Below are positions 1 to 7,353 of a DNA stretch of 64,000 nucleotides, piece by piece. The notes under the pieces were generated by a model. The model saw nothing but the letters and a program-made list of their open reading frames with translations, had not been told where the DNA came from and made no database searches. The position numbers were made by a program, and so were the translations under genes. How positions within the stretch are numbered: the stretch's first letter is position 1; every line of letters begins with the position of its first letter. Origin of the DNA: Bordetella genomosp. 12 (GTDB taxonomy: Bacteria > Pseudomonadota > Gammaproteobacteria > Burkholderiales > Burkholderiaceae_B); NCBI RefSeq assembly GCF_002261355.1, contig NZ_NEVU01000003.1, forward strand, positions 1,550,001-1,614,000, given 5' to 3'.

Positions 1-1620
1 GCATTCAATCGGATGTTCGGCCGCGCCTCGGAGCGTTACGCCGTCAATGTCCAGGGCGTCATCCGCCACAAGAGCAAGGCGCTGGGCGTGTACGTCCTGC
101 TGCTGGCGCTGACGGTGGGCGTGGCGTATCTGGTGCCTGGCGGCTTCGTGCCCGCCCAGGACAAGCAGTATCTGATCGGCTTTGCGCAACTGCCCAATGG
201 CGCCTCGCTGGACCGCACCGATGCGGTGATTCGCCGCATGTCGGCGATCGCCCTGGCCGAACCCGGCGTGCAAAGCGCGATCGCCTTCCCGGGTCTGTCG
301 ATCAACGGGTTCACCAACAGTTCCAGCGCCGGCATCGTGTTCGTTACGCTCAAGCCCTTTGCCGAGCGCAAGACGGCGGCTCTGTCGGGCAACGCCATCG
401 CCGACAGCCTGAACCAGAAGTTCGGCGCCATCAAGGATTCCTTCGTGGCGGTCTTTCCGCCGCCGCCGGTGCTGGGCCTGGGCACGCTGGGCGGATTCAA
501 GCTGCAGATCGAAGACCGGGCGGCCATGGGCTATGCCGAGCTGGACCGCGCCGCGCAGGCCTTTCTTGCCCGCGCGGCCCAGACGCCCGAACTGGGCCCG
601 GCATTTTCGAGCTACCAGATCAATGTGCCGCAGCTCGACGTGGACCTCGACCGCGTCAAGGCCAAACAGCTCGGCGTGCCGGTCACCGAGGTCTTCGACA
701 CCATGCAGATCTATCTGGGCTCCATGTATGTCAATGACTTCAATCGCTTCGGCCGCGTCTTCCAGGTGCGGGCCCAGGCCGATGCGCCCTTCCGCGCGCA
801 CCCGGACGACATCCTGCAGTTGAAGACCCGCAATGCCGCCGGCGACATGGTGCCGCTGTCTTCGCTGGTGACGCTCAAGCAGACTTACGGCCCGGAGATG
901 GTGGTCCGCTACAACGGCTACACCGCCGCCGACATCAATGGCGGCCCGGCGCCCGGCTACTCCACCAACCAGGCCCAGGCCGCCGCCGAGCGGATCGCCG
1001 CCGAGGTGCTGCCGCGTGGCATGAAGATGGAGTGGACCGACCTGACCTATCAGCAGATTCTGGCGGGCAATGCCGGCATCTGGGTCTTCCCCATCTCGGT
1101 GCTGCTGGTATTTCTGGTGCTGGCGGCGCTGTATGAGAGCCTGGCGCTGCCGCTGGCCGTCATCCTCATCGTGCCCATGAGCATCCTGGCCGCGCTCACC
1201 GGAGTCTGGCTGACCGGCGGCGACAACAACATCTTCACCCAGATCGGCTTCATGGTGCTGGTGGGGCTGTCGGCCAAGAACGCGATTCTGATCGTCGAGT
1301 TCGCCCGCGAACTGGAAATGCAGGGCGCCAGCCCCCTGCAGGCCGCCATCGAGGCCAGCCGCCTACGCTTGCGGCCCATTCTGATGACGTCCATCGCTTT
1401 CATCATGGGTGTCGTGCCGCTGGTGCTGTCCACCGGCGCCGGCGCCGAGATGCGCCATGCCATGGGCGTGGCCGTGTTCTTCGGCATGCTGGGCGTGACG
1501 CTTTTCGGCCTCTTCCTGACGCCGGTTTTCTATGTGGTCCTGCGTAGCCTGAGCAAGCGCAAGCTGCATTCGGCCAACCCCCATGAAGCGCCGGTTCCCG
1601 CGCCTCATCTCGAACACTGA
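1..1620 (+). CDS. RND (HAE-1 family) multidrug efflux inner-membrane transporter, C-terminal part
   Basis: This is the C-terminal 539 or so residues of a proton-driven RND pump of the AcrB/MexB type, which exports drugs and other amphiphiles through a periplasmic adaptor and an outer-membrane channel. The frame is open from base 1, so the gene starts upstream of the window and the Met at base 13 is internal. The second periplasmic porter loop comes first, followed by closely spaced membrane helices. The hallmark stretch GLSAKNAILIVEF sits near base 1280, inside the transmembrane domain. A hydrophilic tail ends the protein. The outer-membrane partner gene begins 14 bases downstream, so the two are very probably co-transcribed. 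The substrate cannot be told from the sequence. Confidence 0.93.
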   Translation, partial: AFNRMFGRASERYAVNVQGVIRHKSKALGVYVLLLALTVGVAYLVPGGFVPAQDKQYLIGFAQLPNGASLDRTDAVIRRMSAIALAEPGVQSAIAFPGLSINGFTNSSSAGIVFVTLKPFAERKTAALSGNAIADSLNQKFGAIKDSFVAVFPPPPVLGLGTLGGFKLQIEDRAAMGYAELDRAAQAFLARAAQTPELGPAFSSYQINVPQLDVDLDRVKAKQLGVPVTEVFDTMQIYLGSMYVNDFNRFGRVFQVRAQADAPFRAHPDDILQLKTRNAAGDMVPLSSLVTLKQTYGPEMVVRYNGYTAADINGGPAPGYSTNQAQAAAERIAAEVLPRGMKMEWTDLTYQQILAGNAGIWVFPISVLLVFLVLAALYESLALPLAVILIVPMSILAALTGVWLTGGDNNIFTQIGFMVLVGLSAKNAILIVEFARELEMQGASPLQAAIEASRLRLRPILMTSIAFIMGVVPLVLSTGAGAEMRHAMGVAVFFGMLGVTLFGLFLTPVFYVVLRSLSKRKLHSANPHEAPVPAPHLEH

Positions 1621-1634
1621 GCCCGGACATCGCC

Positions 1635-3101
1635 ATGCAAAAACCTATCGTTCAACGCGCCGGCCTGCTCGCCGCCCTGCTGGTGCTGGCCGGCTGCGCG
1701 GTCGGCCCCGACTATCAACGACCCGCCAGCGCCATCCCGGCGCACTACAAAGAAGCCAGCACGGCCCCGGCCAGCCAGTGGCAGGCCGCCCAACCCGCGG
1801 AGGACGCCTTGCGCGGCCCCTGGTGGCAGGTCTTTGGCGACCCGGGCCTGGATGCGCTGCAGGAAGAAGCTCAGGCCGCCAACCAGGACCTGAAGGCCGC
1901 CGCCGCCCGCTTGCAGCAGGCGCGTGCGCTGCAGCGTGACGCCCGCGCGGACGCCTTTCCCAAGGTGGATGCGGGCCTGGGGCCGACGCGGCAACGCGCC
2001 TCGCCCGCCTCCCAAGGCCTGGCCGACGACGGGCCGGCGGCCAGCACCACACTCTGGCGTGCGCAAGCCAGCGTGGCCTACGAGGCCGACCTGTTTGGCC
2101 GCGTGGCGCGCAACGTGGATGCGGCCACGGCCGATGCCCAGCAAAGCGAAGCGCTCTATCGCTCCGTGCTGCTGGCCTTGCAGGCCGATGTGGCGTCGAC
2201 CTACTTCCTGGTGCGTGAGCGCGACGCCGAGTCACAACTCTACCGCCAGACGGTCAGCCTGCGCGAGGCCACCTTGCAGTTGATACAACGGCGCTTTGAT
2301 GCCGGCGACATCAGCGAGCTGGACCTCGCGCGCGCCAGAGCCGAGCTGGCACAGGCCCAGGCCGATGCGCTCGGTGTGGAGCGCCAGCGCGCCACCGCCG
2401 AGCATGCGCTGGCCGTGCTGCTGGGCAAGACGCCGGCGGAATTCACCCTGCCGCCGCAACCGCTGACCCCGGTCGCCGTCGCCGTGCCTGCCGGGCTGCC
2501 CTCGGCCTTGCTGGAGCGCCGCCCGGACATCGCCGCCGCCGAACGCGCCATGGCCGCGGCCAATGCACGCGTGGGCGTGGCCCAGACGGCGTTCTTCCCC
2601 CGGCTGGACCTGACCGGCGCGCTGGGCTATGAGTCCTCGGCCCTGAGCAATCTGTTTCAGTGGTCCTCGCGGACCTTCCTGCTCGGCCCCTTGGTGGGCG
2701 CAGCCCTATCGCTGCCCATCTTCGATGGCGGAAGCCGGCAGGCGGGCCTGGATCGCGCGCGCGCGGTGTACGAAGAAGACGTGGCGCGTTACCGCCAAAG
2801 CGTGCTGACGGCCTTCCGGGAGGTCGAAGACAACCTGGCCAATCTGCGCATCCTGGGCCAGCAAACCCGCGCCCAGGCCGAGGCCGTGGACGCCTCGGCG
2901 CGCGCCGCCCGCATTTCGCATGCCCAATACCGCGAAGGCTCGATCAGCTACCTGGATGTCATCGAGGCCGACCGTAGTGTGTTGGCGCAGCGCCGCGCGG
3001 CCGTCCAGCTAACCGGCGAGCAGGCACGTTCCACGGTGGATCTCATCCGGGCGCTGGGCGGCGGCTGGGGGCTGCCCTCGCCCGCGCTGGCCGCGCGCTA
3101 G
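1635..3101 (+). CDS. RND efflux outer-membrane lipoprotein (OprM/NodT family)
   Basis: A 488-residue outer-membrane factor that forms the trimeric exit duct of the RND pump encoded just upstream. The N-terminus is a lipoprotein signal: Arg at residue 8, a short Leu/Ala-rich core and the lipobox LAGC with the acylated Cys near residue 20, then VGPDYQRP, typical of the NodT/OprM group. Two internally repeated OEP domains follow. They carry the usual long Ala/Gln-rich helices (for example around SELDLARARAELAQAQ) and the ERRPDIAAAERAMAAANARVGVA motif region. Length matches the family. The start ATG lies 14 bases after the pump's stop codon, which fits translation from one message. Confidence 0.93.
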   Translation: MQKPIVQRAGLLAALLVLAGCAVGPDYQRPASAIPAHYKEASTAPASQWQAAQPAEDALRGPWWQVFGDPGLDALQEEAQAANQDLKAAAARLQQARALQRDARADAFPKVDAGLGPTRQRASPASQGLADDGPAASTTLWRAQASVAYEADLFGRVARNVDAATADAQQSEALYRSVLLALQADVASTYFLVRERDAESQLYRQTVSLREATLQLIQRRFDAGDISELDLARARAELAQAQADALGVERQRATAEHALAVLLGKTPAEFTLPPQPLTPVAVAVPAGLPSALLERRPDIAAAERAMAAANARVGVAQTAFFPRLDLTGALGYESSALSNLFQWSSRTFLLGPLVGAALSLPIFDGGSRQAGLDRARAVYEEDVARYRQSVLTAFREVEDNLANLRILGQQTRAQAEAVDASARAARISHAQYREGSISYLDVIEADRSVLAQRRAAVQLTGEQARSTVDLIRALGGGWGLPSPALAAR

Positions 3102-3147
3102 ACGCGACAGGCTTGGGCCGGCGCCGGCCTTGCGCCATAATCGGCCC

Positions 3148-3675
3148 ATGCCTGACACCCGCGACGGCCCGAACCGCCTCTTCTTTGCCTTGTGGCCAGA
3201 GCCTGCGCTGGCCCGCACGTTGGCCGCCTGGGCTCGCGACGTGCAGCCCGCTTGCGGCGGGCGTCTCATGCGCCCGGACAGCCTGCACATCACCCTGGCG
3301 TTTCTGGGCGCGGCCACGTCCGCGCAGACCCGGGAGCTGCTCCACTACACCCACCAATGCCGCCTGACCCCCGGCAGCGTACGCATCAGCCGCTATGGCT
3401 GCTTCAAGCGGCCGCGCATCATCTGGGCGGGCCCCGAAGCCGGGCACACGGCCTTGGCCGAGATGCACGAGACCCTCTGGCGCGATCTCACTGCCTTGGG
3501 GTGGTCCCGACCCGAGCAAGGCTTCACGCCCCATGTCACCTTGCTGCGCCACGCCGAGCGCTTCGAACTGCCTGCCGCCCCCGGCGAACTCGACTGGCCC
3601 TATGCGCACCTGAGCCTCATCGCCTCCGATCCCGGCGGGCAGGCGCGCTACCGCGAACTGGCCCGCAGCCGGTAA
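3148..3675 (+). CDS. thpR: RNA 2',3'-cyclic phosphodiesterase (ThpR/LigT family)
   Basis: A small 2H phosphoesterase (175 residues from the chosen ATG) of the family that opens 2',3'-cyclic phosphate ends on RNA; LigT members can also make 2'-5' linkages in vitro. The two HxTx catalytic motifs are present, HITL early in the protein and HVTL near residue 130. The RLFFALWP opening is characteristic. A TTG at 3130 in the same frame would add six residues, but the ATG at 3148 starts the conserved part and is preferred. It stands alone, 57 bases before the next gene. Confidence 0.88.
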   Translation: MPDTRDGPNRLFFALWPEPALARTLAAWARDVQPACGGRLMRPDSLHITLAFLGAATSAQTRELLHYTHQCRLTPGSVRISRYGCFKRPRIIWAGPEAGHTALAEMHETLWRDLTALGWSRPEQGFTPHVTLLRHAERFELPAAPGELDWPYAHLSLIASDPGGQARYRELARSR

Positions 3676-3732
3676 GCGCGCCGGTCCGCCGGGCGTGGCA
3701 AAATCGGCCAAGCCCACTCTCATACCGACACC

Positions 3733-4293
3733 ATGTTGATCCTGCTCGATCAAGACGGCGTGCTGGCCGACTTCGAACACGCCTTTATCGATGCCTGGCG
3801 GCAACGCCATCCCGACATCGAGCCTGTCGCCTTCGAGAACCGCCGCTCCTTTCACATCCTGGAAGACTACCCGCCGCATCTGCGCGCCCAGGCAGAAGCC
3901 ATCTACACCGCGCCCGGCTTTATCCGCAATCTGCCGCCCGTGCCCGGCGCGCTCGAGGCGGTGCGCGAACTGATGGCCTTGGGCATGGAGGTGCGCATCT
4001 GCAGCTCGCCCCTGCGGCAATACGACAACTGCGTGCTCGAGAAGTATCAGTGGATCGAGCATCACCTCGGGCGCGCGGCCACCGAGCGCCTGATCCTCAC
4101 CCGGGATAAAACCCTGGTCCAGGGCGATCTGCTCATCGATGACCGCCCGCGCATCGAGGGCGCCCAGCGCCCGCGCTGGCAACATGTCATCTACGACGCC
4201 CCCTATAACCGCCAGGAAACCGGCCGCCTGCGCCTGACCTGGCAGACCTGGCGCAACGTGCTGGCCGCCGCCCTTTACCGGGCCGACAACTGA
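3733..4293 (+). CDS. 5'(3')-deoxyribonucleotidase (HAD superfamily, NT5C-type)
   Basis: A 186-residue HAD phosphatase resembling the 5'(3')-deoxyribonucleotidase family, which dephosphorylates deoxynucleoside monophosphates. Motif I is DQDGVLADFE at residues 6–15, with the nucleophile and acid/base Asp pair intact. Motif II is the CSSPL stretch near residue 95. The late acidic motif is LLIDDRP near residue 137. The small alpha-helical cap (HPDIEPVAFENR to GFIRNLPPVPGA) is the usual one. No signal peptide is seen, so it should be cytosolic. Family assignment is firm; the precise nucleotide preference is inference. Confidence 0.82.
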   Translation: MLILLDQDGVLADFEHAFIDAWRQRHPDIEPVAFENRRSFHILEDYPPHLRAQAEAIYTAPGFIRNLPPVPGALEAVRELMALGMEVRICSSPLRQYDNCVLEKYQWIEHHLGRAATERLILTRDKTLVQGDLLIDDRPRIEGAQRPRWQHVIYDAPYNRQETGRLRLTWQTWRNVLAAALYRADN

Positions 4294-4373
4294 GTCCCTC
4301 ATGACAGCCGATTGAGGCTATGCTCTTTGCATCGCCTGCCCAGCGGGGCTGGCCAGCCAGAACAAGGTGACCC

Positions 4374-5711
4374 ATGAATCTGCACCGCCTGCTCAAACAG
4401 CGCGAGGCCGACAACAAGCCGCTCAAAGTGGCCCTGATCGGCACCGGAAAGTTCAGCTCCATGTTCTTGAGCCAGGTGCAGCGCACACCGGGCATGCGCC
4501 TGGTCGCGGTTGCCGACGACAACGCCGCGCGTGCCCGGGCCGCGCTCACGCGCAGCGGCTGGCCCGCCAGCGCCCTGGGCCCGGCCAGCATCCATGACGC
4601 GGCCCGCCAGGGCAAGGTGTTCTGCTGCGACGATGCGCTGCACGTGATCGCCGACGCCGACGTCGAGATCGTCATCGACGCCAGCGCTCGGGCTGCCGAT
4701 GGCGTGGCCCACACGTTGCTGTGCTGCGAGTACCGCAAGGACATCATCATGGTCAATGTGGGGGCCGATGCCCTGGCCGGCCCGCTGCTGGCGCGGCGCG
4801 CGCGCGAAGCCGGCATCATTTACTCGCTGGCCTACGGCGATCAGCCGGCGCTCATCTGCGAGATGGTCGACTGGGCGCGCGCCTGCGGCTTCGAGGTCGT
4901 GGCGGCCGGCAAAGGCACAAAATATCTGCCCGAGTTTCATACCTCCACGCCAGACACCGTCTGGCCGTATTACGGCTTTACCGATGAGATGGTGGCTGCG
5001 GGCGACTTCGACGCCCGACTCTTCAATAGTTTTCTGGACGGCACCAAAAGCGCGCTGGAGATGGCCAGCGTGGCCAATGCCACGGGCTTGACGCCCGCGC
5101 CGCAAGGCCTGCTCTATCCGCCTTGCGGCGTGGACGATCTGGCGCGGGTGCTACGCCCGCGCGAAGACGGCGGCATGCTGCATCACCGCGGCCAGGTCGA
5201 GGTCGTCTCCTCGCTGGAGCGCGACGGGCGTGCGGTGTTTCGCGACCTGCGCTGGGGCGTGTACGTGACCCTGGCCGCCGGCAGCGATTTCGTGCGCGAT
5301 TCTTTCCGCGACTACGGGCTGGTGACCGATCCCTCGGGCAACTATGCCGCCATGTACAAGCCCTATCACCTCATCGGCATGGAACTGGGCATGAGCGTAG
5401 CCAGCATCGGCCTGCGCCGCGAGCCCACCGGCAGCCCCACCGCCTGGCATGCCGACGTCATCGCCACCGCCAAACGCGACATGGCCGCCGGCGAGATCCT
5501 CGACGGCGCGGGCGGCTATGGCGTCTACGGCCGGCTGGTGCCGGCCCGCACCTCCGTGGACGACGCCTACCTGCCCATCGGCTTGGCCGATGGGGCCGTG
5601 CTCAAGCACCCCGTCCGGCAGTCGCAACTCATCCGCATGAGCGACGTCACTTGCGACGAGGAATCGGTCGCCGCCCGCGTGCGCCGTGAGATGGAGCATG
5701 CCTTCGCCTAA
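4374..5711 (+). CDS. NAD(P)-dependent oxidoreductase with Rossmann and SAF-like domains
   Basis: A 445-residue protein that opens with a Rossmann fold (VALIGTGKFSSMFL, residues 19–32), followed by a homoserine-dehydrogenase-like region with a conserved VNVGADAL segment. The C-terminal third (AGEILDGAGGYGVYGRL and DGAVLKHPVR) looks like an SAF domain. Homologues of this architecture are usually found in sugar-acid or C4-acid catabolic loci and annotated only as oxidoreductases, so I give no substrate. The stop codon overlaps the stop of the convergent fimbrial gene by four bases, which suggests the two transcription units read into each other. Confidence 0.75.
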   Translation: MNLHRLLKQREADNKPLKVALIGTGKFSSMFLSQVQRTPGMRLVAVADDNAARARAALTRSGWPASALGPASIHDAARQGKVFCCDDALHVIADADVEIVIDASARAADGVAHTLLCCEYRKDIIMVNVGADALAGPLLARRAREAGIIYSLAYGDQPALICEMVDWARACGFEVVAAGKGTKYLPEFHTSTPDTVWPYYGFTDEMVAAGDFDARLFNSFLDGTKSALEMASVANATGLTPAPQGLLYPPCGVDDLARVLRPREDGGMLHHRGQVEVVSSLERDGRAVFRDLRWGVYVTLAAGSDFVRDSFRDYGLVTDPSGNYAAMYKPYHLIGMELGMSVASIGLRREPTGSPTAWHADVIATAKRDMAAGEILDGAGGYGVYGRLVPARTSVDDAYLPIGLADGAVLKHPVRQSQLIRMSDVTCDEESVAARVRREMEHAFA

Positions 5712-6397
5712 GGGTAGACGATGCTGTATTGCACATAGCTCACGACCTTGCCGGATTTGATGGTGCCCGTGCCAGTCTTGACGTAGCTCGCCAGGTAACG
5801 CAGCGTCGCTTCCTTCTTGCCGGCATTGGCGGTCAGCGGCACCCCCACCCCGACGGGCGATTGCGTCCCCAAGGTGATCTTGCTCCCGTCGTAATTGGCC
5901 AATTGAATGCCGAGATTGTCGACTTTGGCGCCGGGCGAATCCGGGATTTTCGACGCGGCCGTCGTCACGGCCGTTGTCTCGGTATAGGCATATAGGCTGC
6001 CATTGGCGTAATCCGTGGTCAGTCCGGGCTCGAAATGCGCTTTGACGTTGCCGGTCAATGAATCCGGACAGTCGCTCAGCTTGATGGTGAAGGCCGTCGC
6101 CCCGGCCGTATCCCCCACGGACTTAAGCGCTGACGTCGATATCTTGGGCAAAACCACCCGGATGTTCTCCGGCGGTTCCTTGCCATTGATCTTGCAAGTC
6201 TGGTCGATGATCTCGCCATTGATGGTGATGGTGCCATCCACGGCCCGCGCCGGCGTGGGCATCATGCCGGCGATCGCCAGCGAGGCGGCGACGAGCTTTA
6301 CGCACTCAATTGCGGATTGCGGATTGCGGATTGCGGATTGCGGATTGCGGATTGCGGATTGCGGATTGCGGATTGCATGGTTCCATAGACTCGACAA
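5708..6397 (-). CDS. Type 1 fimbrial major-subunit-like protein, first copy; heptamer repeat at its 5' end
   Basis: A pilin-like fimbrial subunit close in pattern to Bordetella Fim2/Fim3: signal peptide ending ARA/VDG, then DQTCKI, LPKIS, GDTAGAT, a second Cys in DCP (disulfide partner), FEPG, LRYLASYVK and the C-terminus SIVYP used for donor-strand exchange. The start is the odd part. The codons before ECVKLVAAS are a run of CCGCAAT heptamers (RNPQSAI per 21 bases). The only nearby ATG, at 6386, is out of frame with the body and hits TGA as soon as the repeat ends. The coordinates use an in-frame TTG at 6397, which has no convincing ribosome site. As sequenced, the gene may be switched off. 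No usher or chaperone gene is in the window. Confidence 0.75.
   Translation of the reverse strand: MSSLWNHAIRNPQSAIRNPQSAIRNPQSAIECVKLVAASLAIAGMMPTPARAVDGTITINGEIIDQTCKINGKEPPENIRVVLPKISTSALKSVGDTAGATAFTIKLSDCPDSLTGNVKAHFEPGLTTDYANGSLYAYTETTAVTTAASKIPDSPGAKVDNLGIQLANYDGSKITLGTQSPVGVGVPLTANAGKKEATLRYLASYVKTGTGTIKSGKVVSYVQYSIVYP
6309..6376. repeat. ATTGCGG heptanucleotide tandem repeat, 9 full copies plus 5 bases
   Basis: Nine perfect ATTGCGG units at 6309–6371, followed by ATTGC. They sit between the candidate ATG (6386, minus strand) and the signal-peptide core of the first fimbrial gene. Each gain or loss of one unit shifts the frame by one base. From ATG 6386, 8 or 11 units would read into the fimbrial body; 9 units (the present state) runs into TGA. 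Confidence 0.97.
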
Positions 6398-6542
6398 ACT
6401 CCAGAAGCGATACCGGCAGTGTGCCGTGCCCGCGCTGTGGGAGGCGGCGGATAGCGGCGTGGCTGCCTTCCTCATGCGCCCCGGCCCCGAGCGCAAGGCC
6501 TGTTCAAGGCCCTCACGCAGAACCAGACCGCTCTGCAACGCA

Positions 6543-7172
6543 TCAGGGATAGATGATGGAGTACTGCACATAGCTTTCCAGCTTGCCGGCCTGGATCGCC
6601 TTGTCACCGCTTTTGATATAGCGCGCCAGATAACGCAAGGTGGCGGATTTTTTTCCGTTGGCGCTGACCAGCGTGGCGCCCTTGGTCTTGCTGTCGTCTC
6701 CAATCTTGATGGCACTGCCATCCGCATTGGCGAGCTGGATCTGCACGTTCTCAAGTGGAGTCTTGCCGCTCAGACTGGGAATCGCAGTCAACGCCGTCGT
6801 CGCCGGCTGGCTGGACTGATAGGCGTAGAGATTGCCCGTGTCGTAGTCCAGTGTCGGGCCGGGTTCGAAGTGCGATTTCACGCTGCCGGCCAATGTATCG
6901 GGGCACTCCGTCAAACTGATCGTGAACAACGTGGCGCCCGCGGTATCGCCCTTGGCCTTGAGCGCGGATTGCGAGATTTTCGGCAGCTTCACCAGAATGT
7001 CGGCGGGCGGTTCCTTGCCATTGATCTTGCAGGTCTGATCGGTGATCTCGCCGTTGATGGTGATGGTGCCATCCACCGCCCGCGCAGGGGTGGGCATCAT
7101 GCCGGCGATCGCCAGCGACGCGGCGACGAGCTTTACGCATTCAATTGCGGACTGCGGACTGCGGACTGACAC
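6543..7172 (-). CDS. Type 1 fimbrial major-subunit-like protein, second copy; short heptamer repeat at its 5' end
   Basis: A 209-residue paralogue of the next gene downstream, with the same signal peptide core (ECVKLVAASLAIAGMM, cleavage after ARA) and the same Bordetella-type pilin landmarks: DQTCKI, LPKIS, GDTAGAT, Cys in ECP, FEPG, LRYLARYIK and SIIYP. The GTG at 7172 is in frame and has GGAG (7183–7180) seven bases upstream. ATGs at 7185 and 7197 also have usable spacing (GGAG at 7195–7192 for 7185) but read in another frame and stop at TGA 7143–7141. It lies directly downstream of the ilvD terminator hairpin on the same strand and 145 bases upstream of the first copy's start region. Confidence 0.85.
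   Translation of the reverse strand: MSVRSPQSAIECVKLVAASLAIAGMMPTPARAVDGTITINGEITDQTCKINGKEPPADILVKLPKISQSALKAKGDTAGATLFTISLTECPDTLAGSVKSHFEPGPTLDYDTGNLYAYQSSQPATTALTAIPSLSGKTPLENVQIQLANADGSAIKIGDDSKTKGATLVSANGKKSATLRYLARYIKSGDKAIQAGKLESYVQYSIIYP
7144..7167. repeat. Short heptamer tandem repeat (ATTGCGG then two ACTGCGG, then ACT)
   Basis: About 3.4 units of the same heptamer as in the neighbouring fimbrial gene, with one C/T difference in the outer units. It occupies the same place, between the start codons and the signal-peptide core. Two GGAG-preceded starts flank it in two different frames. The copy number is low, so slippage should be rarer than in the 9-unit tract. Confidence 0.9.
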
Positions 7173-7309
7173 ACGAGCTCTCCATGCGTTTCTCCATGAA
7201 AATGCCCATTGTTTCCGACGTGCCCGGTGCGATGCATCGGAGTTGGCTGCCCGCCCATGCCGCGCAAGGTGAAAAGCCGGGTTGCAAGATCAGACGCCCG
7301 CCCAAAGCA

Positions 7310-7335
7310 ATACAGCCCGCTGGCGCGGGCTGTAT
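7310..7335 (-). terminator. Strong stem-loop after ilvD
   Basis: An 11-bp perfect stem (ATACAGCCCGC / GCGGGCTGTAT) with a four-base loop, 18 bases beyond the ilvD stop. On the minus strand it is followed by a modest T-containing stretch (TGCTTTGGG). It separates ilvD from the fimbrial genes. Confidence 0.8.
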
Positions 7336-7353
7336 GGTCGGCATCAGGCTCGA

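Noticed and set aside
6309-6376. Repeat array that could be taken for a CRISPR or satellite
   Set aside because: The units are only seven bases, contiguous and without spacers, and sit at a coding start; this is a simple-sequence repeat.
6310-6552. Plus-strand frame translating to IADCGLR repeats
   Set aside because: It is only the reverse reading of the heptamer tract and runs opposite to the fimbrial genes; no start or family support.
7173-7309. C-tract promoter switch upstream of the fimbrial gene, as in classical Bordetella fim genes
   Set aside because: No long run of C or G is present in this region; the repeat within the gene start is the only switch-like element.
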